DNA of 64,000 nucleotides from Nymphaea colorata (GCF_008831285.2 NC_045143.1:12513214-12577213), one strand, 5' to 3'. Counted from the first letter of the stretch, positions 58,801 to 60,147 are shown. Notes: generated from the sequence alone by a model not told the origin. A program made the numbers and translations.

Positions 58801-60147
58801 GCGTGATTGTCGTCTGAATGTCTGGTTGCCATTTGGAACAGTTATTATTTTCCCTGACATGTACATTCTAAATAAATCTCAACTCCAGCACTTTGAAACC
58901 TTGAAGGTCATCCTTTTGGAAAAAGGCTAAGAAGTGGAAAAAGATATTAAAGTCTTGTCGTAATGAATGTATATTGTTTTGAGGACCTGCAGTGTCAACA
59001 CCATTTTCTTTAAAAATATTGGTTTGTTGTCCATTGCTTTTTCTCACTCACCTCCTACAGATTCTTATAGAGGTGGATGAATTTGAGGATGCAGCAACAT
59101 GTTACCTTCAGATTAAAGGATTGAATAAAGAAGCAGTAGCTGCGGCAGCCTCTGCACTTGATCTGAATGGTTCATATACTACCAAGGTTTGTACAATACC
59201 ATACTAAGTCACATGGGTATTCAGGTAAGGTTCTTGTACCCGTGCCGCTATGCCAACACAGAAAAACGGGTACAGGACACGACTAGGTACTTTTTGGATA
59301 GGAACCAATCTAGACAACTTACTTTTACTTGATTTAGCTTGTTTCTAAATCAGTTTTCATTATGTTATTACGGATTATTGGTGGTTAACATGTATCTTTC
59401 AGATTACATGACTTGTTTATTGTTTTTTGCTTAAATTATGAATTTTTTATAGTATTTTGCATATAAACTGTACACCCACCAATATGATTTAGATGCCATA
59501 CTGAACTAATGAGATTTCAAAGAACTATCAAAACATTCATCAGGTTTTACTAGACAAGGTGATCTTTTGTCTTGCGAAGGTTAGCATTTTTGTTCAAACA
59601 TTGGACAGTTGCCTATCTTGTCCCAGCTTTGCACTTGAGCTGTGCTCTGTTGATTTCAGTGTTTGGTACTTTTTGGTTCTAAGGATTTTGTATTTCTGAG
59701 GAAAATCGGTTTGTATGTCTGAGGAAAATCAAATAGAAAAGAATTTGAACAATCTGGTTTTTTTAGCATTCAATTCTGTTTTTTTGACACAATTTTCGAT
59801 GTGAGATTCAGTTTAACTCAAGTCAGACAAAATCGAGCTCCCTTGCTGCTGGATAAGTAAATTTTCACCAGCTACTGTTGGTGGGAGAATGTGCAATCCA
59901 ATCAGGATTGGGCACAACATTGAAAGTGCCCTCTCTAGTGCTTTAATCAAAGTGTGCATATTAATTTAATTGAATTTGCTTGCTTAGGTCAATAGATGTT
60001 TATATACTTGGCCTTGATGAATGCTATATGCAGAATTATCTTCAAATTATTTTGGAGAGCAACGGTACAAGTGGAAAGTGTTCAATAGGCACTCATGGTC
60101 ATCCAGCAGCAAGATTACATAAACTCTTGCAACACATCCAATCTCAG
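1402..60147 (+). CDS. Uridine-cytidine kinase C-like protein (P-loop kinase + CYTH), partial gene with 14 exons
   Basis: This is the only host gene seen; it enters and leaves the window unfinished. Fourteen exons (listed separately) splice into 492 codons without a stop, and every junction keeps phase with GT-AG borders. The order is: end of a first CYTH module (GPWITKSYL), a Ser/Pro-rich linker, a phosphoribulokinase/uridine kinase domain ([15 protein letters not shown] Walker A, then [17 protein letters not shown] and VGGVHSHLI), then CYTH module 2 ([48 protein letters not shown]). From memory this layout matches plant AT2G01460-type proteins, which carry two kinase-CYTH modules and a C-terminal membrane anchor. 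The anchor is not found before 64000. Biochemical role is uncertain: related TTM proteins are pyrophosphatases, while the name comes from kinase homology. Introns 6, 8 and 11 are 18.3, 13.9 and 18.3 kb and full of retrotransposons, yet the exons are undamaged, which argues for a functional gene. Confidence 0.9.
1583..1693 (+). CDS. UCK-C-like gene, exon 2: inter-domain linker
   Basis: It follows a 96-bp intron ending CTTGCAG and is spliced at phase 1. It encodes a Pro/Ser/His-rich linker beginning VPPLSTP, the expected low-complexity stretch between CYTH module 1 and kinase domain 2. A second frame is also open across this exon, but only this frame joins both neighbours. Confidence 0.8.
1894..2012 (+). 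CDS. UCK-C-like gene, exon 3: linker and start of kinase domain 2
   Basis: The acceptor is CATATAG and the donor GTCAGC. It ends with [16 protein letters not shown], the helix that precedes the P-loop strand in this family. It enters at phase 1 and leaves at phase 0. Confidence 0.85.
2164..2206 (+). CDS. UCK-C-like gene, exon 4: strand before the P-loop
   Basis: This 43-bp micro-exon encodes [15 protein letters not shown] with the last Gly codon split across intron 4. The acceptor is TTGCAG and the donor GTAAAT. Splicing to 5656 rebuilds the Walker A glycine run. Confidence 0.9.
2541..3058 (+). mobile_element. LTR-retrotransposon fragment: LTR end, primer site and leader
   Basis: A TGGTATCAAAGCT site at about 2730 resembles the initiator-Met tRNA primer site of plant Copia elements, one step from TGGTATCAGAGC. 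It follows a pyrimidine-rich LTR-like stretch. The following leader has no recognisable gag, and there is no second LTR. Confidence 0.4.
3259..3540. repeat. 141-bp unit tandemly duplicated (two copies)
   Basis: Copies begin ACAGCTTTGTATG at 3259 and 3400 and run to 3399 and 3540 with a handful of substitutions. Each contains GGTCAACTTTGAC and GTTGACC, echoing the interior of the element near the window start. A (TA)n run lies just upstream at 3152-3174. Confidence 0.85.
3890..4050. mobile_element. hAT-like right end (TACAACATTG)
   Basis: It contains TACGATACATTACGATACT runs and ends TTTTTACAACATTG, the reverse complement of the CAATGTTGTA terminus of the hAT element at 41571. Only this end is visible. 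Confidence 0.4.
4112..5189. mobile_element. hAT-derived non-autonomous element with CAATGTTGTA end
   Basis: It begins CAATGTTGTAAAAGCG, followed by CGTATTG and TATCGGTTGGGC as in the hAT at 41571. It ends GGATAACACTG, like that element's right end ACAACACTG. The interior is AT-rich and then carries the ~303-bp tandem duplication. No matching 8-bp target duplication was found, so one border may be wrong. Confidence 0.5.
4613..5216. repeat. ~303-bp direct tandem duplication
   Basis: The segment from GGGAGAGAAACTTA to GTTTGGAGTACTACAAC occurs at 4613-4888 and again at 4916-5216, diverged by point changes and small indels. In copy two the 20-bp motif CGTATGATCTAGGGACCATA is further repeated (about 5010-5063). 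Short ORFs over this region are repeat artefacts. Confidence 0.85.
5217..5655. other. Rest of intron 4, nothing recognised
   Basis: AT-rich intronic sequence ahead of exon 5. No coding, repeat or RNA signature was seen. Confidence 0.5.
5656..5813 (+). CDS. UCK-C-like gene, exon 5: Walker A of kinase domain 2
   Basis: It encodes [20 protein letters not shown], a textbook P-loop, then EVISLESYY, where family members place the next strand and acidic residue, and [10 protein letters not shown]. The acceptor is CTGCAG and the donor GTATGC. Confidence 0.95.
5968..6081 (+). CDS. UCK-C-like gene, exon 6, with tandem acceptor
   Basis: It encodes [20 protein letters not shown] and the conserved EDCGV. 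The acceptor is CAGCAG, so the exon can start at 5968 (extra Gln) or 5971 with the frame kept either way. The donor GTATGT opens an 18.3-kb intron. Confidence 0.92.
6881..7591 (-). pseudogene. Copia D reverse transcriptase remnant
   Basis: Read on the minus strand it gives [20 protein letters not shown], then [11 protein letters not shown], then [18 protein letters not shown] and [10 protein letters not shown], where the catalytic YVDD has become YVDH. Several stops and frameshifts separate the pieces. Confidence 0.85.
7668..8057 (-). pseudogene. Copia D integrase-RT spacer remnant
   Basis: A Ser/Pro-rich open stretch (ends [14 protein letters not shown]) on the minus strand lies where Copia elements carry the variable region between integrase and RT. 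It is cut on the upstream side by the Copia-A insertion at 8097. Identity is from position and the ALHKGKR motif only. Confidence 0.5.
8097..8344 (-). repeat. Copia-A 3' LTR
   Basis: 248 bp, TG...CA ends. It supplies the last codon and stop of pol (TGT TGA). It differs from the partner LTR only in GGGTCGGG versus GGGTTGGG. Confidence 0.97.
8339..10171 (-). pseudogene. Copia-A reverse transcriptase and RNase H, downstream of the frameshift
   Basis: This 610-codon open frame starts at an internal Met ([10 protein letters not shown]) and holds the complete RT ([32 protein letters not shown]) and RNase H ([28 protein letters not shown]). Without the gag-pol fusion it would not be made in the normal way. 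The stop codon lies in the 3' LTR. Confidence 0.95.
10126..12663 (-). pseudogene. Copia-A gag, protease and integrase (frameshifted 3' end)
   Basis: The start is the ATG of [12 protein letters not shown] at 12663, matching Copia-B. An upstream in-frame ATG at 12702 lies in the leader. It holds the gag domain, the zinc knuckle [15 protein letters not shown], protease DSGATHH and integrase ([32 protein letters not shown]). About 10180 it lacks 4 bp (CCTT) present in Copia-B, so the frame leaves pol and ends in 20 unrelated residues. It also has a 3-bp insertion (QRQQELQ versus QRQELQ). Confidence 0.95.
13192..13204 (-). other. Copia-A primer-binding site
   Basis: On the minus strand TGGTATCAGAGCC lies directly inside the 5' LTR, complementary to the 3' end of plant initiator-Met tRNA, the standard Copia primer. 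Confidence 0.9.
13205..13452 (-). repeat. Copia-A 5' LTR
   Basis: 248 bp, same ends as its partner, followed outward by the target duplication AGGTC. As in Copia-B it should hold the element's promoter; no clear TATA box was seen. Confidence 0.97.
13458..14480 (-). pseudogene. Copia D integrase and gag remnant between two insertions
   Basis: The minus strand gives integrase fragments [12 protein letters not shown] and [12 protein letters not shown] (13612-13809) and gag [19 protein letters not shown] (14040-14222), then [12 protein letters not shown] near 14370. The reading frame is broken many times. The piece ends at the CATAC duplication of Copia-C. Confidence 0.8.
14486..14670 (+). repeat. 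Copia-C 5' LTR with 102-bp internal deletion
   Basis: It aligns to the 3' LTR except for the missing block between GAGGCTG and CGGTTTTG, plus several substitutions. The missing block in the 3' copy contains TCTTATAATCTCC, a possible TATA region, so loss may have silenced the element. Confidence 0.92.
14671..14683 (+). other. Copia-C primer-binding site
   Basis: TGGTATCAGATCT is adjacent to the 5' LTR, one mismatch from the initiator-Met complement TGGTATCAGAGC. Confidence 0.85.
15199..19493 (+). pseudogene. Copia-C gag-pol pseudogene
   Basis: Gag starts at the ATG of [11 protein letters not shown] (15199). A TAG replaces a conserved Trp at about 15520 (MAYDM[12 protein letters not shown]). 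The zinc knuckle [15 protein letters not shown] and protease [11 protein letters not shown] follow. A frameshift near 16785 breaks the integrase zinc domain; the catalytic core continues from 16776 ([25 protein letters not shown]). Another indel near 18410 interrupts RT after YGLKQS, a TGA follows GKE/GK at 18811, and RNase H is shifted near 19085 and 19160. RT retains [10 protein letters not shown]. Confidence 0.93.
19491..19777 (+). repeat. Copia-C 3' LTR
   Basis: 287 bp, TGTTAGAATA to TTTCTACA, directly after the purine-rich tract. It supplies the pol stop (TGT TAG). Confidence 0.95.
19783..20050 (-). pseudogene. Copia D gag N-terminal remnant
   Basis: The minus strand gives [20 protein letters not shown], then [17 protein letters not shown] and [15 protein letters not shown], similar to the gag N-terminus of Copia F at 41087. 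It resumes right after the CATAC duplication of Copia-C. Confidence 0.8.
20051..20491. other. AT-rich stretch with (ATT)n microsatellite
   Basis: (ATT)n occupies about 20096-20135, followed by AT-rich sequence with repeated AAACAGCAAATATAA blocks. No coding signal was seen. Confidence 0.6.
20492..21477. mobile_element. Non-autonomous TIR element (AAGCTAAGTCACAC...)
   Basis: The left end AAGCTAAGTCACACAGGG (20492) and right end CCCGTGTGACTTAGCTT (21461-21477) are inverted repeats with one mismatch. The interior holds G/C-rich GGGTGCGG / CCGCACC blocks in both orientations (20515-20570, 20780-20870, 21300-21450) and no protein. CACCCATGTGACA at 20857 may be the end of a second element nested inside. 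Target duplications could not be fixed because the ends are self-complementary. Confidence 0.7.
21900..22210 (-). mobile_element. Solo Copia 5' end: leader, primer site and LTR (I family)
   Basis: On the minus strand an LTR-like tract (about 22051-22210) is followed by CGGTATCAGAGCC (22038-22050), a near-perfect initiator-Met primer site, and a purine-poor leader. The LTR resembles that at 56770-56942 (AACTTTCTAATATT, ACAAAAATA.TCCAACA). No gag or pol follows. Confidence 0.65.
22211..22671. other. Intronic sequence, nothing recognised
   Basis: No coding frame, repeat or RNA signature was seen in this AT-rich part of intron 6. Confidence 0.5.
22672..23030. mobile_element. GGGTACGGG-family TIR element with microsatellite core
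   Basis: It starts ACATGGGTATGGGTACGG and ends near CTATGGGTACGGGTAGACATGGGTACG. A (TA)n(CA)n microsatellite lies at 22745-22802. The terminal motif recalls the element at the window start; borders are approximate. Confidence 0.4.
23031..24382. other. End of intron 6, nothing recognised
   Basis: It contains a (CA)n run at about 23191-23208 and an 86-codon ORF (23482-23742) without recognisable motifs or splice context. Otherwise plain intron. Confidence 0.5.
24383..24451 (+). CDS. UCK-C-like gene, exon 7: [11 protein letters not shown] motif
   Basis: This 69-bp exon encodes 23 residues including [14 protein letters not shown], the uridine kinase 'EG(V/I)YAL' strand. The acceptor is GGTCAG and the donor GTAAGC. 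It lies 18.3 kb beyond exon 6, past two nested retrotransposons. Confidence 0.93.
24546..24689 (+). CDS. UCK-C-like gene, exon 8: VGGVHSHLI segment
   Basis: It follows a 94-bp intron. Its 48 codons contain [17 protein letters not shown] and [12 protein letters not shown], the lid/base-binding region of the uridine kinase fold. The acceptor is TGGCAG and the donor GTGAGC. Confidence 0.93.
24690..25259. other. Start of intron 8, nothing recognised
   Basis: No element border, coding frame or repeat was identified between exon 8 and the LTR fragment that follows. Confidence 0.5.
25260..25790 (+). mobile_element. LTR-retrotransposon fragment: LTR end, primer site and leader
   Basis: TGGTATCAGAGCC at 25406-25418 follows an LTR-like stretch ending TCTATCA, then a leader of ~350 bp. 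No gag or second LTR was found. The primer site alone makes this a Copia remnant. Confidence 0.6.
25791..26507. other. Intron 8 sequence, nothing recognised
   Basis: No gene or element was identified; short open frames here show no motif. Confidence 0.4.
26516..27339. mobile_element. Complete non-autonomous hAT-type element (824 bp)
   Basis: The termini CATTGTCACA and TGTGACAATG are perfect 10-bp inverted repeats. The flanks carry an 8-bp duplication GTTTATTT (26508-26515 and 27340-27347), the hAT hallmark. It contains ACGCGTTTTATAC motifs near the left end and a 3-fold tandem repeat (26695-26950). It encodes no transposase, so it would need one supplied in trans. Confidence 0.9.
26695..26950. 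repeat. Three tandem ~90-bp repeats inside the hAT-type element
   Basis: The unit runs from GGCACGCGTGTAATATTTGT through CGAATTGGTTTTTT, AACTTGGATGCTCC and TTTTAATGGCAAAAACGTC; it occurs three times with a few changes. The overlapping short ORFs on both strands merely translate the repeat. Confidence 0.85.
27360..28500 (+). pseudogene. Copia L: decayed plus-strand Copia gag and RT
   Basis: Gag-like [19 protein letters not shown] lies at about 27446-27505. Further on, RT remnants appear: [20 protein letters not shown] (consensus [11 protein letters not shown]...VYM), SPGFE and [10 protein letters not shown] (consensus LKQSPRAWF). The frames are broken and protease/integrase are not recognisable. 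Copia-B is inserted just downstream. Confidence 0.7.
28570..28818 (-). repeat. Copia-B 3' LTR
   Basis: 249 bp, TGTAGAAATA to TCAACA on the plus strand, identical to its partner. It contributes the last codon and stop of gag-pol. Confidence 0.98.
28813..33138 (-). CDS. Copia-B gag-pol polyprotein, intact (1441 aa)
   Basis: One frame encodes the whole Copia polyprotein. From the MAASSSS start: gag about residues 30-220, zinc knuckle [15 protein letters not shown] near 256-269, protease DSG at 352-354, integrase zinc domain WHERFGHLP...CDVCQFAKH, integrase catalytic D548, D611 and E647 (D,D-35-E), RT with [11 protein letters not shown] and YVDDM at 1118-1122, then RNase H with [14 protein letters not shown] and [11 protein letters not shown] chose the ATG at 33138 because it starts the MAASSS peptide shared with A and E; an in-frame ATG 13 codons upstream is also possible. 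Protein and RNA would be packaged into cytoplasmic particles. The stop TGA is contributed by the LTR. Confidence 0.97.
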   Translation of the reverse strand: MAASSSSTVNTNPTEIGAFRTENVPMQVITLRLTKDNYFSWSPAMTMGIAGRGRMAYIDGSNPEPARTSDVWHTWFLEDNQVKTWIVNSVSADIQPLILRKKTARDMWVVLEQMYGQKKTAIRTYQVMKTVYGIRQGTSSVAEYYGALKAKWEELDYHSDIPWHCPHDQALYVAHEWENRVFLFLAGLNDEFEGVRSQILNSGEVSSIEDVYSCVEAEEQRRLVTKEGKRELVPYNERSALVSRGPGGPSRSLRRCTHCKKTGHTVDYCWDLHPEKKGNRGRSLTGRTPVSEVQASSGEKVSISADQLRELRAYLGRLDVNKTETSEGTTANHALAAIGNQGNSSVGEWIVDSGATHHMTGNPKLFHEYKLSSGRERVSLADGSSTCVAGEGTLSLLDKFHVQGALHVPQFPLNLLSVSRLTKELNCELIFSADRCVLQDLVTGKRIGIGLASDGLYRLPIRVATALLTAIRKTDKRREDCLQSFMYWHERFGHLPFGILKHLFPDLCSSFDVSSISCDVCQFAKHVRASYPLSSSCANEAFSLIHSDVWGPSGIHTRQGFQYFITFIDDFSRATFIYLLKDRSEVPRIIETFILLVHTQYGANVKTFRSDNAREYMCRPVEEFLRQRGIVHETSCSYTPPQNGVAERKNRQLLNVTRALLFQRNLPKHYWGDAVLTSAYLINRMPSRVLNGRTPHSLLPGSRPPFPLPPRVFGCVCFIHDHSPNVKKLDPRSIKGVFVGYSPTQKGYKCIDPITGRAYVTRDVTFLEHASYFGVNPLQGEQSVGREEYSQRQELQFIDFLDYKKTESLNTVDVPENEERGDNSIEKEGPQLFGQFYSRRGTRTEVMTCDARSTSNPNATPSLDEPSPTEETVETHDEVEKKNDDLPIALRKGVRSCTQHPIGNFVSYSRLGKDYKCFVSTLSLAVIPRTVAEAQSDSKWADAMKEEIDALRRNLTWEVVKIPEAAHLVGSKWVYTIKYKPDGSVERYKARLVAKGFSQKYGIDYLETFAPVAKMKTVRVVISLAVMKEWKMYQLDVKNAFLNGDLEEEVYMHMPPGYEEPEMCCKLKKALYGLKQSPRAWFERLRRVMIRHGYKQGNGDHTLFVKKKESKVTLLLVYVDDMIVTGDDEEEIIKLKGLLATEFDLKDLGKLRYFLGMEVARSSTGLVLNQRKYTLDLLEETGKLGCRPTPTPFDTGHKLSLRDGEPLCEEDKGRYQRLVGKLIYLTLTRPDITFVVNVLSQFMHAPTDAHLKAVDKVLCYLKKNPGKGLLYVKQETVEIEGYSDADWAGCGDTRRSTTGYCVYLGGNLVVWRSKRQDVCSRSSAEAEYRAVAMGVSELLWLKILLTDIGIEIEGPMKMYCDNKSAINLANNPVLHDRTKHVEIDRHFIRERIDAKELILPYMKSEDQTADVLTKALPSASFERNVSKLGMFDMYAQLEGEC
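33170..33654 (-). other. Copia-B GC-rich leader with short repeats
   Basis: The untranslated leader between primer site and gag is rich in GGCGCTGGGCGGAAAC and CAGACCAGGCAG repeats. The matching region of Copia-A is about 12700-13191. Open frames across it are Arg/Pro/Ala-rich and look like composition artefacts. Confidence 0.7.
33655..33667 (-). other. Copia-B primer-binding site
   Basis: Minus-strand TGGTATCAGAGCC abuts the 5' LTR; it pairs with initiator-Met tRNA to start minus-strand DNA synthesis. Confidence 0.92.
33668..33916 (-). repeat. Copia-B 5' LTR
   Basis: 249 bp, identical to 28570-28818; the duplication AAGTA follows it. It should contain the element promoter. Confidence 0.98.
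33922..34563. other. Intron 8 sequence after Copia-B, nothing recognised
   Basis: No coding or element signature was identified. Its beginning continues the sequence interrupted by Copia-B. Confidence 0.4.
34564..35100 (-). mobile_element. Partial hAT element: left terminus and transposase tail
   Basis: It starts CAATGTTGTAAAACAG then GCGTATCGGTCGG, the terminus of the hAT at 41571. Near 34910-35095 the minus strand encodes an acidic Glu/Asp-rich tail similar to the C-terminal tail of that element's transposase. It is cut off at 35100 by Copia H. Confidence 0.65.
35101..35400 (+). repeat. Copia H 5' LTR
   Basis: It starts TGTTAAACAATAAG and ends TTACACA; the start is fixed by match to 37557 after the polypurine tract. 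The end is estimated from the following TATTGGTGCTAG, an unusual, non-Met primer-like site. Confidence 0.7.
35619..36011 (+). pseudogene. Copia H gag N-terminus
   Basis: From the ATG at 35619 it reads [34 protein letters not shown] and [20 protein letters not shown], the typical Copia gag start. It ends prematurely ~130 codons in, just before the inserted LTR fragment. Confidence 0.85.
36060..36430 (+). mobile_element. Solo LTR with primer site inside Copia H
   Basis: A 192-bp LTR-like block (36060-36251, TGTTGGG...GCAACA) is followed at 36252 by TGGTATCAGAGC and a short leader. No coding region follows. It replaces the middle of Copia H, probably through insertion plus deletion or template switching. 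Confidence 0.75.
36490..37556 (+). pseudogene. Copia H reverse transcriptase and RNase H remnant
   Basis: It contains [12 protein letters not shown] (consensus YVDD), [45 protein letters not shown], a TAG in SST-stop-AEYRCMA, [14 protein letters not shown] and [15 protein letters not shown]. The purine tract CTTGAGGGAGGG precedes the LTR and the frame ends LEGGC in it. Several stops show decay. Confidence 0.9.
37557..37635 (+). repeat. Copia H 3' LTR, truncated
   Basis: It matches the first ~77 bp of the 5' LTR with about five differences, then stops where CAATGTTATCCG starts. Confidence 0.85.
37636..38060. mobile_element. hAT-like fragment rich in CGTATCGTACGATACG
   Basis: It begins CAATGTTATCCGTATCGTACGATACG and contains many self-complementary CGTATCG...CGATACG motifs, like the right end of the hAT at 41571-49873. 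A 20-bp GGGGCCCGACGGCCCC hairpin lies near 37792. The distal end is not defined. Confidence 0.5.
38110..38310 (+). pseudogene. Copia RNase H tail and purine tract
   Basis: [31 protein letters not shown] and YHAKLEEG end the pol of another Copia close to H, followed by CTTGAGGAAGGG. No other part of this copy was identified. Confidence 0.75.
38311..38630. other. Sequence after the Copia tail, leading to exon 9
   Basis: The first part may be the 3' LTR of the preceding Copia remnant (starts TGAAAAAACATG), but there is no partner to confirm it. The last ~80 bp is the ordinary intron end. Confidence 0.35.
38631..38705 (+). CDS. UCK-C-like gene, exon 9: [16 protein letters not shown]
   Basis: It encodes [18 protein letters not shown] and FVLKSNRK, the hinge between the kinase and CYTH module 2. 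The acceptor is GATGTAG and the donor GTATAT. Intron 8 before it is 13.9 kb. Confidence 0.93.
38785..38961 (+). CDS. UCK-C-like gene, exon 10: CYTH module 2, first part
   Basis: Its 59 codons include [11 protein letters not shown] and [15 protein letters not shown], the start of the second tunnel-fold module. The acceptor is ATTTAG. The donor GTTGTT is weak but is the only one that joins RE to PIREGDYI in exon 11. Confidence 0.9.
39067..39152 (+). CDS. UCK-C-like gene, exon 11: QPKVDFDI strand
   Basis: It encodes [17 protein letters not shown] and TVSGLLKLG, ending at phase 2. The acceptor is CTATAG and the donor GTGAGT. An 18.3-kb intron follows. Confidence 0.92.
39583..39748. repeat. Perfect 166-bp palindrome with (AT)n centre
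   Basis: Two 83-bp arms are exact reverse complements, from ACATAGGTGCGGACAGTGG to CCACTGTCCGCACCTATGT, meeting in a (TA)n run. Each arm contains TTGGCTAAAATGACAT twice in a row (one copy partial). It lies in intron 11, 431 bp after exon 11, so the pre-mRNA would fold into a long hairpin. The terminal ACATAGGTGCGG resembles the ACATGGGTGCGG ends of other TIR elements here, suggesting a foldback MITE. Confidence 0.95.
39749..40278. other. Intron 11 sequence, no gene supported
   Basis: AT-rich. A 24-codon stretch at about 40222-40293 looks exon-like but does not fit the host gene's phase (see rejected items). Confidence 0.4.
40464..40476 (+). other. Copia F primer-binding site
   Basis: TGGTATCAGAGCC directly follows the LTR end CAACA. 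Confidence 0.9.
41087..41570 (+). pseudogene. Copia F gag, frameshifted and interrupted
   Basis: It starts [20 protein letters not shown], then [19 protein letters not shown] and HVIEEEEP. A stop at 41329 splits it; a second frame continues [34 protein letters not shown] and [20 protein letters not shown]. The hAT insertion at 41571 ends it. Confidence 0.85.
42032..42287 (-). repeat. Copia-E 3' LTR
   Basis: 256 bp, TGTAGAAACA to TTCAACA on the plus strand; supplies the pol stop. Confidence 0.96.
42282..45656 (-). CDS. Copia-E pol polyprotein without gag (1124 aa)
   Basis: From the ATG of [16 protein letters not shown] at 45656 the frame passes straight into protease ([16 protein letters not shown], Asp near residue 21), then integrase ([36 protein letters not shown]), RT ([21 protein letters not shown]) and RNase H ([19 protein letters not shown]). 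The MAASSS start matches the gag start of A and B, so gag was removed between the first few codons and the protease. A 12-residue unit [12 protein letters not shown] is duplicated in tandem in the integrase-RT spacer. The frame also extends upstream to 45974, but those 106 codons have no motif. It could act only with Gag supplied in trans; Copia-B is a plausible but unproved donor. Confidence 0.93.
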   Translation of the reverse strand: MAASSSIDVMADCRMGEWIIDSGATHHMTGDPKVFHGYKLSSGKDRVSLADGSSISVAGKGSLPLLNKFLVHNALHVPHIPLNLLSVSKITKELNCELIFSADRCVMQDLVTGKRIGIGLASDGLYRLPMRAAQALMTAVSQATKNREDSLQLLLRWHERLGHLPFGLLRQLFPDICSKLDMTMVSCDVCHLAKHVRASYPLSSHRSNEVFAMIHSDVWGPAGIPSCHGFQYFITFIDDYSRNTIVYLLKDRSEVPTVIETFIAYVETQYGASVKTFRSDNAREYMCQSVDSFFRKKGIVHETSCSYTPPQNGVAEQKNRQLLNMTRALLFQRHVPKKYWGDAVLTSAYLINRLPSRVLNGKTPHSLLPGTREPFSLPLRVFGCVCFIHNHSPHIKKLDPRSIKGIFLGYSPTQKGYKCRDPSTGRAYVTKDVTFLEHVSYFGENPLQGEYSMSREEYSPSQEIQFTDFLDYRRDSVGPSSEVHEQEKNGPSSEVHEQEKNGECSTEAEEKCNRLFGQVYSRRRVCTDEMTGGENSTPNPISPSLDDPSRAQKQPVEEEIQTVAASEELPIALRKGVRSCTQHPIGNFVSYSRLSKDYKCFVSSLSLTMVPRNVAEAQSDPKWTYAMQEEMEALRRNMTWEVVKIPEAAHLVGSKWVYTIKYKPDGSVERYKARLVAKGFSQKYGIDYLETFAPVAKMKTVRVIISLAVMKEWKMYQLDVKNAFLNGDLEDEVYMCMPPGYEEPGKCCKLRKALYGLKQSPRAWFERLRLVMRQCGYHQGNGDHTLFVKRNKQKVTILLVYVDDMIVTGDDEDEIMRLKKLLAIEFDLKDLGKLKYFLGIEIARSGTSLVLNQRKYTLDLLKETGKLGCRPASTPLDAGHKLSLRDGEPLCEEAKRRYQCLVGKLIYLTLTRPDITFAVNVMSQFMHAPTDAHLKAVDRILCYLKRNPGKGLLYVKQDTLGIEGYSDADWAGCIDTRRSTSGYCIYLGGNLIVWRSKRQDVCSRSSAEAEYRAVAMGVSELLWLKVLLTDIGIKVEEPMKMYCDNKSAINLANNPVLHDRTKHVEIDRHFIRERIDAKELILPYMRSEDQTADVLTKALSSTSFERNVSKLGMFDMYAQLEGEC
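45657..46673 (-). other. Copia-E leader, chimeric, with GGC-rich tract
   Basis: About 46320-46620 is a GGC/GCC repeat giving Ala/Gly-only open frames on both strands. At about 46100-46122 the minus strand reads TTTGGCGCCCACCGTG, which resembles the primer-site region of some plant Ty3/gypsy elements rather than Copia. This suggests that a foreign leader was acquired when gag was lost. Confidence 0.55.
46674..46686 (-). other. Copia-E primer-binding site
   Basis: Minus-strand TGGTATCAGAGCC abuts the 5' LTR. Confidence 0.9.
46687..46942 (-). repeat. Copia-E 5' LTR
   Basis: 256 bp, differing from its partner at ACGTGGAAAA, ACTAGCCG and AGATTCTC. Followed by GTCAA. Confidence 0.96.
46950..49415 (-). 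pseudogene. hAT transposase (BED finger, DUF659, hAT C-terminal)
   Basis: It starts [20 protein letters not shown] with a BED zinc finger ([21 protein letters not shown]). DUF659 follows: [11 protein letters not shown], then a TAG (about 48612), then [20 protein letters not shown] and [23 protein letters not shown] second stop (TGA at 48000) and a frameshift near 47710 precede the dimerisation part ([37 protein letters not shown]). An acidic tail runs to the Copia-E insertion and may continue beyond it (42000-42031). Some gaps could be introns, but the in-frame stops mark it as non-functional. Confidence 0.88.
50010..53998 (-). pseudogene. Copia G gag-pol pseudogene
   Basis: Gag starts [18 protein letters not shown] at about 53998; a TAG interrupts at the W of the [11 protein letters not shown] region (about 53788). 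Zinc knuckle [15 protein letters not shown], protease changed to [13 protein letters not shown] (Asp of the DSG triad lost), broken integrase 51970-52530, RT ([26 protein letters not shown]) and partial RNase H follow. Many stops and frameshifts show long decay. Confidence 0.9.
54887..55122 (-). repeat. Copia G 5' LTR
   Basis: 236 bp, placed by the primer site on one side and the TG...CA ends. It resembles the A/B/E LTRs (TAACGTGGAAAA, CTCAACAAGAGG, TGGTGCCCACTAG), so all belong to one lineage. Confidence 0.85.
55123..56942 (-). mobile_element. Copia I: 5' part of a minus-strand Copia
   Basis: The 5' LTR is 56770-56942 (173 bp, TGTTATGATG to CTTTAACA on the plus strand) and the primer site TGGTATCAGAGCC (minus) is at 56757-56769. 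A long leader follows with CTGCATCCAC and GACTGCTGCTGATTTCTGCA repeats (about 56110-56480), then a protease remnant. The 3' half is missing; Copia G abuts it at 55122. Confidence 0.8.
55232..55582 (-). pseudogene. Copia I protease remnant
   Basis: [20 protein letters not shown] contains the aspartic protease DSGAS motif, then [20 protein letters not shown], the usual strand pattern. It ends in stops shortly after. Confidence 0.85.
56943..57496. other. End of intron 11, nothing recognised
   Basis: No element border was found apart from the LTR end at its start. AT-rich. Confidence 0.4.
57497..57551 (+). CDS. UCK-C-like gene, exon 12: [18 protein letters not shown]
   Basis: This 55-bp exon completes the split Gly codon of exon 11 and adds 18 residues of the CYTH barrel. 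The acceptor is TTCCAG; the donor GTTGGG is weak. It lies downstream of the three-level transposon nest and is still in frame. Confidence 0.9.
57885..58098 (-). repeat. Solo LTR of the Copia I family
   Basis: On the minus strand it starts TGTTGAATTAGAAGAC (58086) with a GGTATC just outside, and shares ACCCTAATCTC...AAAGAGATTAGGG and TTAAATATTGCAAAGA patterns with the LTR at 56770-56942. It sits in intron 12. Confidence 0.5.
58099..59060. other. Rest of intron 12, possible further LTR fragment
   Basis: CCAACGGCTAGCAAATGGCCAG at about 58299 and a TTTATAGACAGC TATA-like box on the minus strand suggest an LTR related to Copia K. AACCTCAATGAGTG (58473) and CACTCATTGAGGTT (58543) form an inverted pair. 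Not resolved further. Confidence 0.35.
59061..59186 (+). CDS. UCK-C-like gene, exon 13: ILIEVDEF ... GSYTTK
   Basis: Its 42 codons hold [20 protein letters not shown] and [20 protein letters not shown], a highly conserved stretch of this family. The acceptor is CTACAG and the donor GTTTGT. Confidence 0.93.
59187..60033. other. Intron 13
   Basis: It contains a short CACATGGGTATTCAGG...CGGGTACAGG stretch at 59213-59280 that recalls the GGGTACGGG-type TIR ends. Otherwise nothing recognised. Confidence 0.4.
60034..60147 (+). CDS. UCK-C-like gene, exon 14: YLQIILES ... IQSQ
   Basis: Its 38 codons run [11 protein letters not shown] to [16 protein letters not shown]. The acceptor is TATGCAG and the donor GTAGAT. 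Relatives continue from here into a coiled coil and a membrane anchor; that exon is not visible before the window ends. Confidence 0.9.
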